The notes: generated from the sequence alone by a model not told the origin. DNA of 50,222 bases from Candidatus Dadabacteria bacterium (GCA_028823955.1 JAPPFE010000033.1:4185-54406); one strand, 5' to 3'. Counted from the stretch's first letter, positions 28,347 through 37,767 are shown. A program made the numbers and translations.

Positions 28347-28374
28347 CGGATTCCGGCCATTTGAGCGGAATCCG
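28347..28374. promoter_or_regulatory. 9-bp inverted repeat in leader of the RHH regulator gene
   Basis: CGGATTCCG (28355 end) and CGGAATCCG (28366-28374) are perfect reverse complements separated by 10 bases. A second, overlapping palindrome TCCGG-AAAA-CCGGA covers 28337-28350. Both sit 8-45 bases upstream of the ATG, after the predicted promoter: a likely operator or a leader hairpin. Confidence 0.5.
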
Positions 28375-28408
28375 CAACAAATAATCCCGCCTCCGGTTTC
28401 GGAACTAG

Positions 28409-28437
28409 ATTCTAATTATTAGGATATTAAGAATCAA
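28409..28437 (-). promoter_or_regulatory. Sigma-70 promoter of the RHH regulator gene
   Basis: On the minus strand, TTGATT (28437-28432) and TAGAAT (28414-28409) are 17 bases apart, giving a leader of about 70 bases. Confidence 0.5.
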
Positions 28438-28565
28438 GAGTTTGTTATTATATGGTTTTCAATGCATGCTTGGAATTCCGTCTCTGCTCTGCGGAGATTA
28501 ACTGCTCTTCCGTGACAAAAAAAACAGGAATTTCCCTGCAGGCGAAACAAAGGGGCGGTCTGATT

Positions 28566-30203
28566 ATGACGCTTAAATCGGGATTACACTTCACTGGGCG
28601 AAACGGGACGAACAAGTTTCCCATCGGAGTTCTTTTCTTTCTGCTGACCGTTTTTTCCGCGGTTCCCTATAGCGGGGCGATTACGATCAAGGCGATATAC
28701 GCTGACGTTCCCGGGGTGGGGTTTAATGATACGGCCGCGTTGACGGAGGAGGAAAGGGCGCTGCTCGCCGATAACGGCAATAACGCGAGCACGCTCGGGG
28801 AAGCGAGAAGAAACGCCTTTGAGCACGCCGCCGGTCTGCTTGAACGGAAGTTGCCGGGTCAGAACACGATCCGGGTTGAGGTGTCGTTCGGGTCCTTTCA
28901 GGATGAAAACACGGTTGCCACAACTTATATGAGAAAGCCAGTAAGCTTCGGTCCCGAAGAGCTGCTGCACATAGCGTACACGCCGGCGCTTGCGGAGGAA
29001 ATCGCGGGAAGAGCCTTGATAGATGAATCTGTGGCTCATTTCATTGTGAAATTCTCAAGGCACTTGGACTTCTACTACGGCTTTCGCGGGGAGGTGCCGC
29101 CGTTTTCAATAGATTTCGTTGCCCTCGTCACACACGAAATTATTCACGGGCTCGGGTTCCATTCCTCCCTTGAGGAAGATGGTTCTTTTCCCAGTGCGAC
29201 CCTTGATGTGACTGACGGAACCCGGAATTTTTCACTTGACGTACCGGAGTGGCAGAGAATCTACGACGTGCAGATGTATTCGGAGGAAGACGCTGAATTT
29301 ATCGTCGAACTTGAGCCTCAGGACAGGGAGCGGGCCATTACTTCTGACACCGGCCTTCTGTGGGACGGAACCGCGCGGCCCGGAGGGGAGAATTCGTGCA
29401 GCTACGGACAGCGCATGGCCGAACTTAAGTCTACGGGCGTAGCCCCCGACGGAAAACCCCAGCTCCACGCTCCCCCGACCTTTGAGGAGGGCAGTTCCAT
29501 AACCCATGTTCATACGGACACGGAGGATATCATGGAATACCTCTATCCCTTTCCCGTGGACATGGACCTTAGTCTTGCCATGCTTAAGGACATGGGCTGG
29601 GAAGTAAGCAATGAGGGCTTTCCGCCTTCCTGCGTGCCGACCGGAATAAGCGTTACGCCCACTTCAGGGCTTGTGACCACGGAGGGGGGCGGAACGGCTG
29701 CGTTTCGGGTGAAGCTTGAATCGGAACCGATAAGCGAGGTCGTAATTCCCCTGCGAAGCAGCCATCCGTCAGAGGGAACGGCCGACACCCGGGCGCTTCG
29801 GTTCACGCCCGATGACTGGGAGGCTGCGAAGACAGTGACGGTAACCGGCACAAACGACAGCGAAGAGGATGGTCCCAGGCGCTACGCTATCGTGCTTGAG
29901 CGGGCGCGGAGCCAGGACAGGTTCTATGACGGCTTTGACCCTGACGACGTGTCGTTAACCAACCGGGACAATGATCCGGAACCGGACACCCCTTCGCCGG
30001 GTTCCATGCCGCCACAGGGGGAGGAGACGGGACAAGGCGGTTCCGGATGCGCAATTGCCACGGAAGAGCAGGCGCGGGATACGTCTCGAAGCGGGATGCT
30101 TGCCCGGTTTTTGCCCGCCGCGCTCCTTGTTTTCGCAATTTCATGCAGAAGCCTGCGAAGAGAAAAGCGGCACCTCATCCGGGCGGATTTTCTCTCTGAT
30201 TAA
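28566..30203 (+). CDS. Exported zinc-metallopeptidase-like protein with C-terminal sorting tail
   Basis: 545 residues from ATG 28566, which has AGGGG ten bases upstream and puts a signal peptide (FPIGVLFFLLTVFSAVPYSGA) near the N-terminus. An earlier ATG at 28452 would place 38 extra residues before it. The first ~350 residues look like a secreted peptidase with THEIIHGLGFH (H190, E191, H194), a gluzincin/metzincin-like zinc motif, though the third ligand is not in the standard H-x2-G-x2-H position. A GLVTTEGGGTAAFRVKLES...TPDDWEAAKTVTVTG domain follows, common as a repeat in surface proteins. The tail has GSGCAIA, a hydrophobic helix and SLRREKR, the same plan as the poly-C protein. Substrate unknown. 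Confidence 0.75.
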   Translation: MTLKSGLHFTGRNGTNKFPIGVLFFLLTVFSAVPYSGAITIKAIYADVPGVGFNDTAALTEEERALLADNGNNASTLGEARRNAFEHAAGLLERKLPGQNTIRVEVSFGSFQDENTVATTYMRKPVSFGPEELLHIAYTPALAEEIAGRALIDESVAHFIVKFSRHLDFYYGFRGEVPPFSIDFVALVTHEIIHGLGFHSSLEEDGSFPSATLDVTDGTRNFSLDVPEWQRIYDVQMYSEEDAEFIVELEPQDRERAITSDTGLLWDGTARPGGENSCSYGQRMAELKSTGVAPDGKPQLHAPPTFEEGSSITHVHTDTEDIMEYLYPFPVDMDLSLAMLKDMGWEVSNEGFPPSCVPTGISVTPTSGLVTTEGGGTAAFRVKLESEPISEVVIPLRSSHPSEGTADTRALRFTPDDWEAAKTVTVTGTNDSEEDGPRRYAIVLERARSQDRFYDGFDPDDVSLTNRDNDPEPDTPSPGSMPPQGEETGQGGSGCAIATEEQARDTSRSGMLARFLPAALLVFAISCRSLRREKRHLIRADFLSD

Positions 30204-30220
30204 GCGAATTTCGGCTAGTG

Positions 30221-30250
30221 TAGACAACCCTTGTTTCCGTGCTGTATAAT
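30221..30250 (+). promoter_or_regulatory. Promoter of cysC
   Basis: TAGACA (30221-30226) and a perfect TATAAT (30245-30250) are separated by 18 bases. The leader to the cysC ATG is about 115 bases and begins with a small hairpin (CCCAA-GAGCT-TTGGG). Confidence 0.65.
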
Positions 30251-30371
30251 GTTGCCCCAAGAGCTTTGGGAAGAAAGAGGAATTAGCGCGAAAAGCTTGA
30301 CTGTCTTAATCTGCTTTCCCTTCTCTTTTTTTAATCATATCCGCATCTTACAATCATTGGAGGCAACATAA

Positions 30372-30974
30372 ATGGAAAGGTTTGTTATTCCCCATCAGCA
30401 TGAAATCACTAAAGAGGACAGAAGAAGGCTGAACGGCCACGGTTCCTTGATTCTATGGTTCACCGGACTTCCGAGTTCCGGAAAATCCACTCTTGCTAAT
30501 GAAATCGAAAAAGAACTCATACAGCGAAACCACCGCACCTACATACTGGACGGAGACAATGTCAGGATGGGTCTCTGCAAGGATCTTGGTTTTTCCGCCG
30601 AGGACCGCGAGGAGAACATAAGGAGAATAGGGGAGGTGTCGAAACTTTTCATGGACGCGGGAGTTCTTGTCCTTTCCGCCTTTGTTTCTCCTTACCGAGC
30701 CGACCGTGACGCGATAAGGGAGCTTGTGGAGGAAGGGGAATTCGTCGAGGTATTCGTCGACTGCTCCGTTGAGCAGTGCGAGCAGCGCGACGTAAAGGGG
30801 CTTTACAAGAAGGCGAGAGAGGGCGTTATAAAAGGATTTACGGGAATTGACGATCCGTACGAGGAGCCTTCAAGCCCCGAGATCGTGGTTGATACGGAGA
30901 AACACTCAATCGAGGAGTGCAAGCAGCAGATACTCGATTATCTGGTCGCGCGCGACGCGGTGAACATGGGATAG
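30372..30974 (+). CDS. cysC: Adenylyl-sulfate kinase
   Basis: 200 residues. The P-loop GLPSSGKST near residue 34, LDGDNVRMGLCKDLGFS, RRIGEVSKLF and FVSPYRADRD are the classic APS kinase motifs. It phosphorylates adenylyl sulfate to PAPS in the cytoplasm. A GGAGG ribosome site is 8 bases before the ATG. No sulfate adenylyltransferase (sat or cysDN) is next to it, so it stands alone. PAPS may serve sulfate assimilation or sulfotransferases; the window does not show which. Confidence 0.95.
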   Translation: MERFVIPHQHEITKEDRRRLNGHGSLILWFTGLPSSGKSTLANEIEKELIQRNHRTYILDGDNVRMGLCKDLGFSAEDREENIRRIGEVSKLFMDAGVLVLSAFVSPYRADRDAIRELVEEGEFVEVFVDCSVEQCEQRDVKGLYKKAREGVIKGFTGIDDPYEEPSSPEIVVDTEKHSIEECKQQILDYLVARDAVNMG

Positions 30975-31070
30975 GGGGAATCCGGGCGCCGTCTCTGCTA
31001 GCCGCTTCTTTTATTCGCGTTTATAGATCATAATAATAAGATTGCGTTAAAGTTTTTTTCGGAAACACGG

Positions 31071-32366
31071 ATGTCTGTTTCAAACAATGAATCGGGGTCT
31101 TCTCCTTCAATGAGTCCTGCCGAACTGATCAGCGGTATTGCGGAGAATTCAAGAAAAGCCTCAAGAACCTTGGCTTCCGCCCCGTCTTCCCAGAAAAACG
31201 ACTTTCTTCTGCGCTTCGCGGAACTTCTGGTCGGGGAAACCGATAATCTGCTCTCGGAGAATGCAAAGGACGTTTCCGACGCCGAGGAAAAAGGTCTCTC
31301 GGCCGCCCTCGTGGACCGCCTGAGGCTTAACCCCTCGAGGATAAGTTCCCTGGCCGACGGACTGCGGGAGATAGCGGAGCTTCCCGACCCCGTGGGCAAG
31401 ATCTCGGCAAAGTGGGACAGGCCGAACGGGCTTTCCGTTGAGAAAAAAAGAATTCCCCTAGGCGTTATAGGGATTATTTATGAATCAAGGCCGGGTGTTA
31501 CGGCCGACGCCGCGGGACTCTGCGTGAAATCCGGTAATTCCGTAATTCTCCGCGGCGGTTCGGAAACGATAAGATCGAACCTCGCCATTTCCCGGCTCAT
31601 GGCCGATTCCCTTTCCCAAAGCGGCCTTTCGCCGTATACGGCCCAGGTCGTCCCGGTTGCCGACAGGGATGTCGTGACCGAGATGCTCAAGCTTGAGGAC
31701 AAAATAGATCTCATTATTCCCAGGGGAGGGGAGGGGCTTATAAGGTTTGTCGCGGAGAACTCAAGGATCCCGGTTCTTAAGCACTACAAGGGGGTCTGCC
31801 ACGTTTACGTGGACGAGCATGCGGACCTCGGGATGGCCGAGGAAATCTGCCGGAATGCGAAGGTCCAGAGACCCGGCGTGTGCAACTCAATGGAGACAAT
31901 GCTTGTACATTCCTCCGTGGCGCGTGACTTCCTGCCGGCCGCGATAGAAAGGCTTGAGGGAGAAGGAGTCACAATAAAGGGCTGCGAGAACACCAGAAAA
32001 CTTATTTCCCACGTGGCCCCGGCAACGGAAGAGGACTGGTACGAGGAGTATCTTGACCTTGTCCTTAACGTAAGGGTCGTTTCGACGATTGACGAGGCTA
32101 TAGGCCATATACAGACTTACGGCTCCATGCATACGGACGCCATAGTTACGAAAGACGCTGAAAACTCTTCGAAATTCATAAAAGAAGTGGATTCCTCCGC
32201 GGTCATGGTCAATACCTCGACCAGGTTCAATGACGGTTTCCAGCTGGGTCTTGGCGCTGAAATAGGCATAAGCACTTCAAAACTGCACGCGTTCGGTCCC
32301 ATGGGGCTTGAGGAACTGACCACTTCGAAATTCGTGGTAACGGGAACTGGCCAAGTAAGAAACTGA
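31071..32366 (+). CDS. proA: Gamma-glutamyl phosphate reductase
   Basis: 431 residues, full length. GVIGIIYESRPGVTADAAGLCVKSGN and the active-site Cys region AKVQRPGVCNSMETMLVH are characteristic, as is the C-terminal FGPMGLEELTTSKF. It reduces gamma-glutamyl phosphate to the semialdehyde in proline biosynthesis, using NADPH. The partner proB (glutamate 5-kinase) is not in the window. recN follows 78 bp downstream on the same strand. Confidence 0.97.
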   Translation: MSVSNNESGSSPSMSPAELISGIAENSRKASRTLASAPSSQKNDFLLRFAELLVGETDNLLSENAKDVSDAEEKGLSAALVDRLRLNPSRISSLADGLREIAELPDPVGKISAKWDRPNGLSVEKKRIPLGVIGIIYESRPGVTADAAGLCVKSGNSVILRGGSETIRSNLAISRLMADSLSQSGLSPYTAQVVPVADRDVVTEMLKLEDKIDLIIPRGGEGLIRFVAENSRIPVLKHYKGVCHVYVDEHADLGMAEEICRNAKVQRPGVCNSMETMLVHSSVARDFLPAAIERLEGEGVTIKGCENTRKLISHVAPATEEDWYEEYLDLVLNVRVVSTIDEAIGHIQTYGSMHTDAIVTKDAENSSKFIKEVDSSAVMVNTSTRFNDGFQLGLGAEIGISTSKLHAFGPMGLEELTTSKFVVTGTGQVRN

Positions 32367-32444
32367 ACCTTTCTCGATGGCTCGGGGGGATTTTCGCGGA
32401 ATTGCCCGGTTCCGCGAAGCTATGGCGGGGGGCTTTGGAAACAG

Positions 32445-34106
32445 ATGCTTGTTGAACTCAGGCTTAAGAATTTTGCCATAATAGACGAAATTTCCATCAA
32501 TTTCGGGGCAAACCTGAACATAATTACAGGAGAGACGGGCACGGGGAAGTCCCTTATTGTTGACGCCATAAACATAATCCTCGGTGACAAGTTTACTGCG
32601 GACCACGTAAAATCAGTCGACAGGCAGACATCGGTAGAAGCCCTTTTTGAGGTTCCCGGCGATTGCGGTATCGGTAAGAAGCTTGAGCAACTGGGTATCG
32701 GGGACCAAGAAGGCGAGCTTGTCATAAAAAGGGTCTTTAACCCGGGCGGAAGGAACAGGATTTATATAAACGGTTCGATGGCGACGCTCGGGACGCTCTC
32801 TGAAGTGACCGACGGACTTGTTAACATGTTCGGTCAGCATGAACACCAGAGCCTTCTCAAGAAAAGCAATTATTTAAGTTATATAGACTCTTTTTCTCAA
32901 CTTGAACATGAAGTCTCCGAATACAAAGCCTCCTACGCAGAACTCGTGCGCGCGGAGAATGAACTTGAGGCACTCAGGAAAAAAGAACGGGAGGGGGCGG
33001 AAAAAGAGGATTACCTAAGATTCCAGGCTGAAGAGATAAAAAAGGTATCCCCGACGCCGAACGAGGATTCCGAGCTTGAGGCGGAGAGGGTGAGGCTTGA
33101 GAACTCAGAGAAGTTTTCATCTTCACTTGCAAGCGCGACCGGGCTTGTGTACGAGGGAGAGAACTCGGCGATTGGTTTTCTAAAGCAGGCCCTCTTGGAT
33201 CTTGAGCGGGTTTCAGACCTTGATTCATCTCTCGGGGAGCTTTGCGACAGGATCGCGGCCATACTGATAGAAACCGAGGATGTCTTCTACGGTCTGAGTG
33301 AATTCGCGGGAAAGATAGAACATAACCCCCAGAGGCTTGAAGAGGTACTCTCGAGACTTGAAGAGATAAGCAGGCTTAAGAGGAAGCACGGGGGTTCGAT
33401 CGAGGAGATAATAAAAAAACAGCACGAGATCGAATCCGATCTTGAAGGCCTTGAGAATTCGGCCGAGATGCTTGAGGAGGTCAAGCGAAGAAGGGATTCC
33501 CTGAGGGAGAAGGTTTCCGCTGTCGCTTCTTCGATTTCGGCCGCAAGAAAAGCGGGAGCCGGGCGGCTTCAGGATCTTTTCTCTGGGCAGGCCGAGTCTG
33601 TCGGGCTTAAAAACGCCCGTTTCGAGGTGGAATTCTCGGAAAAGGACCTCTCGGGGGACGGCAAGGACAGCGCCCAGTTCCTTTTCTCCGCCAACCCGGG
33701 CCAGGCTCCTAGGCCCGTTAACAGGGTAGCTTCCGGCGGAGAACTCTCAAGAATAATGCTTCTGCTTAAAAGCTTCGTTTCCACCGGCGATGCCGGCTCG
33801 ATCTTCATATTCGACGAGGTGGATGCCGGTATAGGGGGAGTCGTGGCCGAAAGCATAGGAAGGAAAATAAAGGATCTCTCGGACCGAAGCCAGGTAGTGT
33901 GCATAACGCACCTCCCTCAGGTTGCGAAGTTCGCGAACACCCATCTGCTGGTTGCGAAGGAATTGGGCGAGAGTGAAACGGATGTCTCGGTGGATGCCCT
34001 CGGTGAAGAGGAGAGGGTAATGGAAATCGGCAGGATGCTTGCCGGAAAAAGCGTGTCCGAAAAAACCTTTGAAGTCGCCCGCGAACTGATAAAGGGAGCT
34101 AGCTGA
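32445..34106 (+). CDS. recN: DNA repair protein RecN (SMC-like ATPase)
   Basis: 553 residues, matching E. coli RecN (553). N-terminal [20 protein letters not shown] and Walker [10 protein letters not shown]; long coiled-coil arms of Glu/Leu/Lys-rich sequence in the middle; the C-terminal signature [16 protein letters not shown] and Walker [15 protein letters not shown] complete the ABC head. It acts in double-strand break repair. The 3' end overlaps by 8 bp the end of the convergent arginine decarboxylase gene. Confidence 0.97.
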   Translation: MLVELRLKNFAIIDEISINFGANLNIITGETGTGKSLIVDAINIILGDKFTADHVKSVDRQTSVEALFEVPGDCGIGKKLEQLGIGDQEGELVIKRVFNPGGRNRIYINGSMATLGTLSEVTDGLVNMFGQHEHQSLLKKSNYLSYIDSFSQLEHEVSEYKASYAELVRAENELEALRKKEREGAEKEDYLRFQAEEIKKVSPTPNEDSELEAERVRLENSEKFSSSLASATGLVYEGENSAIGFLKQALLDLERVSDLDSSLGELCDRIAAILIETEDVFYGLSEFAGKIEHNPQRLEEVLSRLEEISRLKRKHGGSIEEIIKKQHEIESDLEGLENSAEMLEEVKRRRDSLREKVSAVASSISAARKAGAGRLQDLFSGQAESVGLKNARFEVEFSEKDLSGDGKDSAQFLFSANPGQAPRPVNRVASGGELSRIMLLLKSFVSTGDAGSIFIFDEVDAGIGGVVAESIGRKIKDLSDRSQVVCITHLPQVAKFANTHLLVAKELGESETDVSVDALGEEERVMEIGRMLAGKSVSEKTFEVARELIKGAS

Positions 34107-34662
34107 TCGTATTTGCCTCGTAGGAGCAGAAAACCACCGCGGTGAGAACCGTTGTCCAGAGTCCGTTTTTATCTCCTACGGCCGTCTGCGTTATGTTTCT
34201 GCTTTTTACCTTGTGTCCGCTTATCTCCCATATGTCTTTCTGTTCGTCATAGCTTTTATCGGGGTCAAAGGGAGCGCCTAGCGTGGTAGCGAGCATGTAG
34301 GCGGCTAGATCTTCAGCGTACTCTCCCGCGATGGCTTCCTTCTGGCCGTAGCTGTGATGTTCCGAAATGTATCCGTAGTGTGTCTTGTCTTTCGGGATCG
34401 CGAGGCCGGTGGATGCGGCGATCAGTCTGCTGGGCTCGTTTGTGGAATTCTCGCTCATTACCACAAACGCTATCTGCCCGGGAGAGAGCATAGTGAGTCC
34501 CTGCTTTCTGCTTACTAGCTGGCAGCCTGGGGGGAATATGCTTGAAACCTTGACCAGATTGAACTCTGCGATCCGCGCATTCCTTAAGGCGAGCTCAAAG
34601 CTTGAGAGCCTTTCCTTGTGCTTGCCCACGCCCTTGGTTACAAAAGCTTTCGTAGGGGTCAA
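34099..34662 (-). CDS. Pyruvoyl-dependent arginine decarboxylase
   Basis: 187 residues. The motif [13 protein letters not shown] carries the Ser-Ser self-cleavage site (Ser40-Ser41), which yields the pyruvoyl cofactor in this family. [31 protein letters not shown] is also well conserved. It converts arginine to agmatine, the first step of one route to polyamines. This enzyme class was first described in archaea and is also found in some bacteria such as chlamydiae. It stands alone: no agmatinase or speE-like gene is next to it. It is convergent with recN, and its upstream side faces divergent nfo. Confidence 0.9.
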   Translation of the reverse strand: MTPTKAFVTKGVGKHKERLSSFELALRNARIAEFNLVKVSSIFPPGCQLVSRKQGLTMLSPGQIAFVVMSENSTNEPSRLIAASTGLAIPKDKTHYGYISEHHSYGQKEAIAGEYAEDLAAYMLATTLGAPFDPDKSYDEQKDIWEISGHKVKSRNITQTAVGDKNGLWTTVLTAVVFCSYEANTIS

Positions 34663-34734
34663 CTACCCACTCCTTCTAAGTCTGCATTCAAGTTATATTT
34701 ACGGGGTGAATTTGTCAAACGGGGGTAAAACGCG

Positions 34735-35571
34735 ATGAAATTCGGAGCGCATGTTTCAATAGCCGGCGGGATTGAGAATGCCCCGCTGAGAGCGAAGCAG
34801 CTCGGCTGCGAATGTTTTCAGATGTTCACCCGTTCGCCAAGGGGCGGCAAACCCCCGGAACTTGAAGATCGCCTGCTTGAAGCTTTTTTTCTTAACTGCT
34901 CCGAGGTCTCCATAAGCGATTACTACGTTCACACTCCTTACTTCATAAACCTGGCTTCAGGAAAAGAGGACCTGAGAGAAAAAAGCGTGGATCTGGTAAG
35001 AGAAGAACTTGAGAGATCGAGCACCCTGGGGGTGAAATACATGATGACCCACATAGGAAGCGCAAAGGGACTGCAAAGAGAAGTGGCTATACACAACGTG
35101 GTCGACTCCCTTTTGAGGATTCTCGGGAACTACGGCGGCACGACGCAGCTTCTGCTTGAGAACACTGCGGGGCAAGGGCATACCATAGGCGCTAGCTTCG
35201 AGGAAATTTCTCTCATACTGAGGCGCGTTGCATATGGCGATCTCGGGGTCTGTATAGATACCGCCCACATGTTCGCTTCCGGATACGATATAAGGACCCG
35301 TGAGGGCGTAGAGGAACTGGTAGAGAGCATCGGCGCCGCGTTTGCCCCCGAAACGGTGAAACTTGTTCACGCGAACGATTCCAAGGCCGAGTTCAATTCC
35401 AGTAAGGACCGCCACGAACATATAGGAGAGGGGAAGATAGGTATTGACTGCTTCAGCGCTATGATCGGGAACCCGTTTTTCGAAGATCTTGACATGATAG
35501 TGGAAATGCCTCCTCCCGAGGTGGCAAAGGACGTCGCGCTTCTTAAGGAGCTGAGAGACGGAGGCATCTGA
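34735..35571 (+). CDS. nfo: Endonuclease IV (AP endonuclease)
   Basis: 278 residues, close to E. coli Nfo (285). The zinc-binding motifs LLENTAGQG, CIDTAHMFASGYD, LVHANDSKAEFNS-DRHEHIGEG and the final VEMP-PP are all in place. It cleaves the DNA backbone 5' of abasic sites in base-excision repair. It is divergent from the arginine decarboxylase gene with a 72-bp shared upstream region. Confidence 0.97.
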   Translation: MKFGAHVSIAGGIENAPLRAKQLGCECFQMFTRSPRGGKPPELEDRLLEAFFLNCSEVSISDYYVHTPYFINLASGKEDLREKSVDLVREELERSSTLGVKYMMTHIGSAKGLQREVAIHNVVDSLLRILGNYGGTTQLLLENTAGQGHTIGASFEEISLILRRVAYGDLGVCIDTAHMFASGYDIRTREGVEELVESIGAAFAPETVKLVHANDSKAEFNSSKDRHEHIGEGKIGIDCFSAMIGNPFFEDLDMIVEMPPPEVAKDVALLKELRDGGI

Positions 35572-35573
35572 TT

Positions 35574-36293
35574 TCAGGGCGATAGAGAAAAGCCTCTTTC
35601 ACCTGTCCGTCGACCGTCAACGTAGATACTGTCTTTCTCGTCAATTGCCACCCTTGCGTTTGCGATCAGGTCATGGACCACGAAGGGAAAAAGCTTCCAT
35701 TCCCCCTGTTCTCTGATTTTCTCTTCCATCGCCGCCACGTCCCCCATACCGAAGCCCTCAAGGGATATATCGGCTGACTGGGCGATCACGGTTCCGAACC
35801 TTGTTTCGGGGTTGTTTTCAAGATAGACGGTGCATCTTATGGTCTTCTCCCCGTTCTCTAACGCCTGGACGCATGCGATTTTGCCTCTTACGAGGTAGTT
35901 CTTGGTCGTGTCCCCGGGGTAGAGGTTTAAGATCCTGTTTGCGAATCTATCGGTAAACAGTCGGCTTAGCCTCCTCCTGTAACCCGCCAATACCACGAGA
36001 TCGGGCTCAAGAACCTCTTCAATAAGGGAAATCACTGCCGAATCGTAAAGAATCCGTCCGCCTTCATCCGAAGGGGGCTTCCCAAGATCTGCGAAGAACT
36101 TCTCGGAACTTATGGAGGAGGTTTCGATCTTTAGCGCTTTCGCCTTTGCGAGAACCGGGGCCTCGGGGTCGTTTGAAAAGACATGCTTTATGGTTCCATA
36201 ATTTTTTCCGCCGTTTTGCTCAAGCTCCATCTGCCTTGAGTGTATTTTCTCGAAGTTTGTTCCTCTGCCCGAGGCAAGAATGAGAATTTTCAT
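35574..36293 (-). CDS. Divergent PurN-like formyltransferase-fold protein, catalytic residues altered
   Basis: About 239 residues from the ATG giving MKILILASGRGTNFE, the GAR-formyltransferase start; a longer frame reaches 36347. The fold markers LASGRGTNFE and PDLVVLAGYRRRLS are present. The N-x-H-P-S active-site loop of PurN is changed to NLYPGDTTKNY, so the catalytic His appears to be Tyr. The later Asp that is catalytic in E. coli PurN also seems absent (NNPETRFGTVIAQ). It may be a non-catalytic or differently acting member, or a lineage-specific enzyme. It ends 2 bp from nfo's end and is divergent from cdsA. A normal PurN must be sought elsewhere in the genome. Confidence 0.7.
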   Translation of the reverse strand: MKILILASGRGTNFEKIHSRQMELEQNGGKNYGTIKHVFSNDPEAPVLAKAKALKIETSSISSEKFFADLGKPPSDEGGRILYDSAVISLIEEVLEPDLVVLAGYRRRLSRLFTDRFANRILNLYPGDTTKNYLVRGKIACVQALENGEKTIRCTVYLENNPETRFGTVIAQSADISLEGFGMGDVAAMEEKIREQGEWKLFPFVVHDLIANARVAIDEKDSIYVDGRRTGERGFSLSP

Positions 36294-36387
36294 CGGGCGG
36301 GCGTTGTCTGAGTAAAGTGGCGTTATTTGCATTGATTGCTTTATCATTTAATTTTTATGTGATTTCACGTAAGTGTGTGACGCCAGT

Positions 36388-37269
36388 ATGACAGAAAGCA
36401 GAAACCTGATCATGAGAATCGTTACGGCCATCGTGGCCGTACCGATACTTCTTCTCATATTCTACCACGGGGGAGTGTACTATCTCGCTTTGATGTGCCT
36501 GATCGCGGCTCTTTGCTCCGTTGAGTTCTTCGCGCTTGCGGGCCCGGACATACGGAAGACGAGAAAGATTTATATTACGGCCATCTCCCTGCTTCTGATC
36601 GTGAGCGCGTTTTTCGACTTCAGGCTCATGAGTCTTTTTTTCACCTTCCTGATATTTCTCTCCATAATACTCGAATTCCGCAAAAAGGATTTCAGCGACT
36701 GCCTGCGGGACCTGGGCATGACCCTTCTGCCGCTTATATATTTCGGCTGGATGCTTGCTCACGGGGTGTTGCTTAGAAATATCCCGGGCGGCGTGGACGT
36801 GGGGGACTACGGTTTCTTCAACGGGGGTCCCGGGGATGTCGGCTTTTTCCTCGTGGTGCTTGCGGTTTCATGCACTTTTCTTAACGACGCCGGAGCGTAT
36901 TCCTTCGGAAAAGCTTTCGGGAAAAAGAAGCTTGCCAGTCATATAAGTTCAGGCAAGACCGTGGTGGGGCTCATCGGGGGATTCTTTGTTTCGGTCGTAA
37001 GCGCCTTCGTGGTGAATTTCATATTCAGCAATCCCCTTCCTTCTCTCTGGGTGGTTCTTTACGCAGTAATAATAGCCGCGGCCGCGGTTGCGGGAGACCT
37101 TTTCGAATCCACCATAAAAAGGGGGGCGGGGGTAAAGGATTCCGGCTCCCTGATTCCCGGACACGGCGGGGTGCTTGACAGGTTCGACAGCCTGATATTC
37201 GTCTTTCCTTGTACATACTATACTTCCCTGGTTTTCTTTCACCTGAGTGAGACAGGTGCCGTCCTGTAA
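36388..37269 (+). CDS. cdsA: Phosphatidate cytidylyltransferase
   Basis: 293 residues from the ATG at 36388; a GTG at 36373 is also possible, and neither has a clear ribosome site. Eight or so membrane segments run through the protein. The C-terminal signature GDLFESTIKRGAGVKDSGSLIPGHGGVLDRFDSL is diagnostic. It makes CDP-diacylglycerol from phosphatidic acid and CTP in the inner membrane, the entry to phospholipid synthesis. ybeY follows 11 bp on, suggesting co-transcription. Confidence 0.95.
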   Translation: MTESRNLIMRIVTAIVAVPILLLIFYHGGVYYLALMCLIAALCSVEFFALAGPDIRKTRKIYITAISLLLIVSAFFDFRLMSLFFTFLIFLSIILEFRKKDFSDCLRDLGMTLLPLIYFGWMLAHGVLLRNIPGGVDVGDYGFFNGGPGDVGFFLVVLAVSCTFLNDAGAYSFGKAFGKKKLASHISSGKTVVGLIGGFFVSVVSAFVVNFIFSNPLPSLWVVLYAVIIAAAAVAGDLFESTIKRGAGVKDSGSLIPGHGGVLDRFDSLIFVFPCTYYTSLVFFHLSETGAVL

Positions 37270-37280
37270 GGAGGGTGAAA

Positions 37281-37709
37281 ATGGAAATATCTATAGTGGA
37301 CAGGGAGGAATTCATTGACGAACCGGGGAAGGAGGAACTGGTGCACCTGATTGAAAGAATACTTGCGTATCTTGATCTCTCCGCCCGAAGCGAGCTCTGC
37401 GTCTCGCTTGTGAGCGACGTCGACATGCGGGAACTTAACCGGCGTTACAGGCAGATTGATGCGACTACGGATGTTCTCTGCTTTCCGCAGAAAAGTGATG
37501 TAAGCCCCGATCTTCTAGGCGATATAGTGATATCCCACCAGACCGCTGCCCGTCATGCCCGGAAGCTTGGGATCACAGTGGACGAGGAACTGCGTCTGCT
37601 TATAGTTCACGCGGTCCTGCACCTGCTGGGGTTTGATCACAAGAAGAAAAAAGAAAGAGAGACAATGCGCAAGAAGGAGAAAGAGGTGCTTAGCTACCTT
37701 GCTGATTAA
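37281..37709 (+). CDS. ybeY: Endoribonuclease YbeY (16S rRNA maturation)
   Basis: 142 residues. The zinc-binding H-x3-H-x5-H motif is seen as HAVLHLLGFDH, with the upstream NRRYRQIDATTDVLCFP block. It acts in 16S rRNA 3' end processing and ribosome quality control. AAGGAGG six bases upstream sets the ATG at 37281 over the GTG at 37275. It is the last gene of the cdsA-ybeY unit, followed by a terminator-like hairpin. Confidence 0.95.
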   Translation: MEISIVDREEFIDEPGKEELVHLIERILAYLDLSARSELCVSLVSDVDMRELNRRYRQIDATTDVLCFPQKSDVSPDLLGDIVISHQTAARHARKLGITVDEELRLLIVHAVLHLLGFDHKKKKERETMRKKEKEVLSYLAD

Positions 37710-37726
37710 GACGCAAGCAATTTTTT
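37699..37726 (+). terminator. Rho-independent terminator candidate after ybeY
   Basis: TTGCT (37699-37703) pairs with AGCAA (37716-37720), followed directly by six T. The stem is short and overlaps the ybeY stop codon. Confidence 0.5.
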
Positions 37727-37767
37727 GTCAGATTGACAGGTAGTACCATAAGAGTTACCAATATGTC

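Noticed and set aside
30255-30275. Hairpin in the cysC leader as a riboswitch
   Set aside because: Only a 5-bp stem, with no complex fold or conserved motif recognised.
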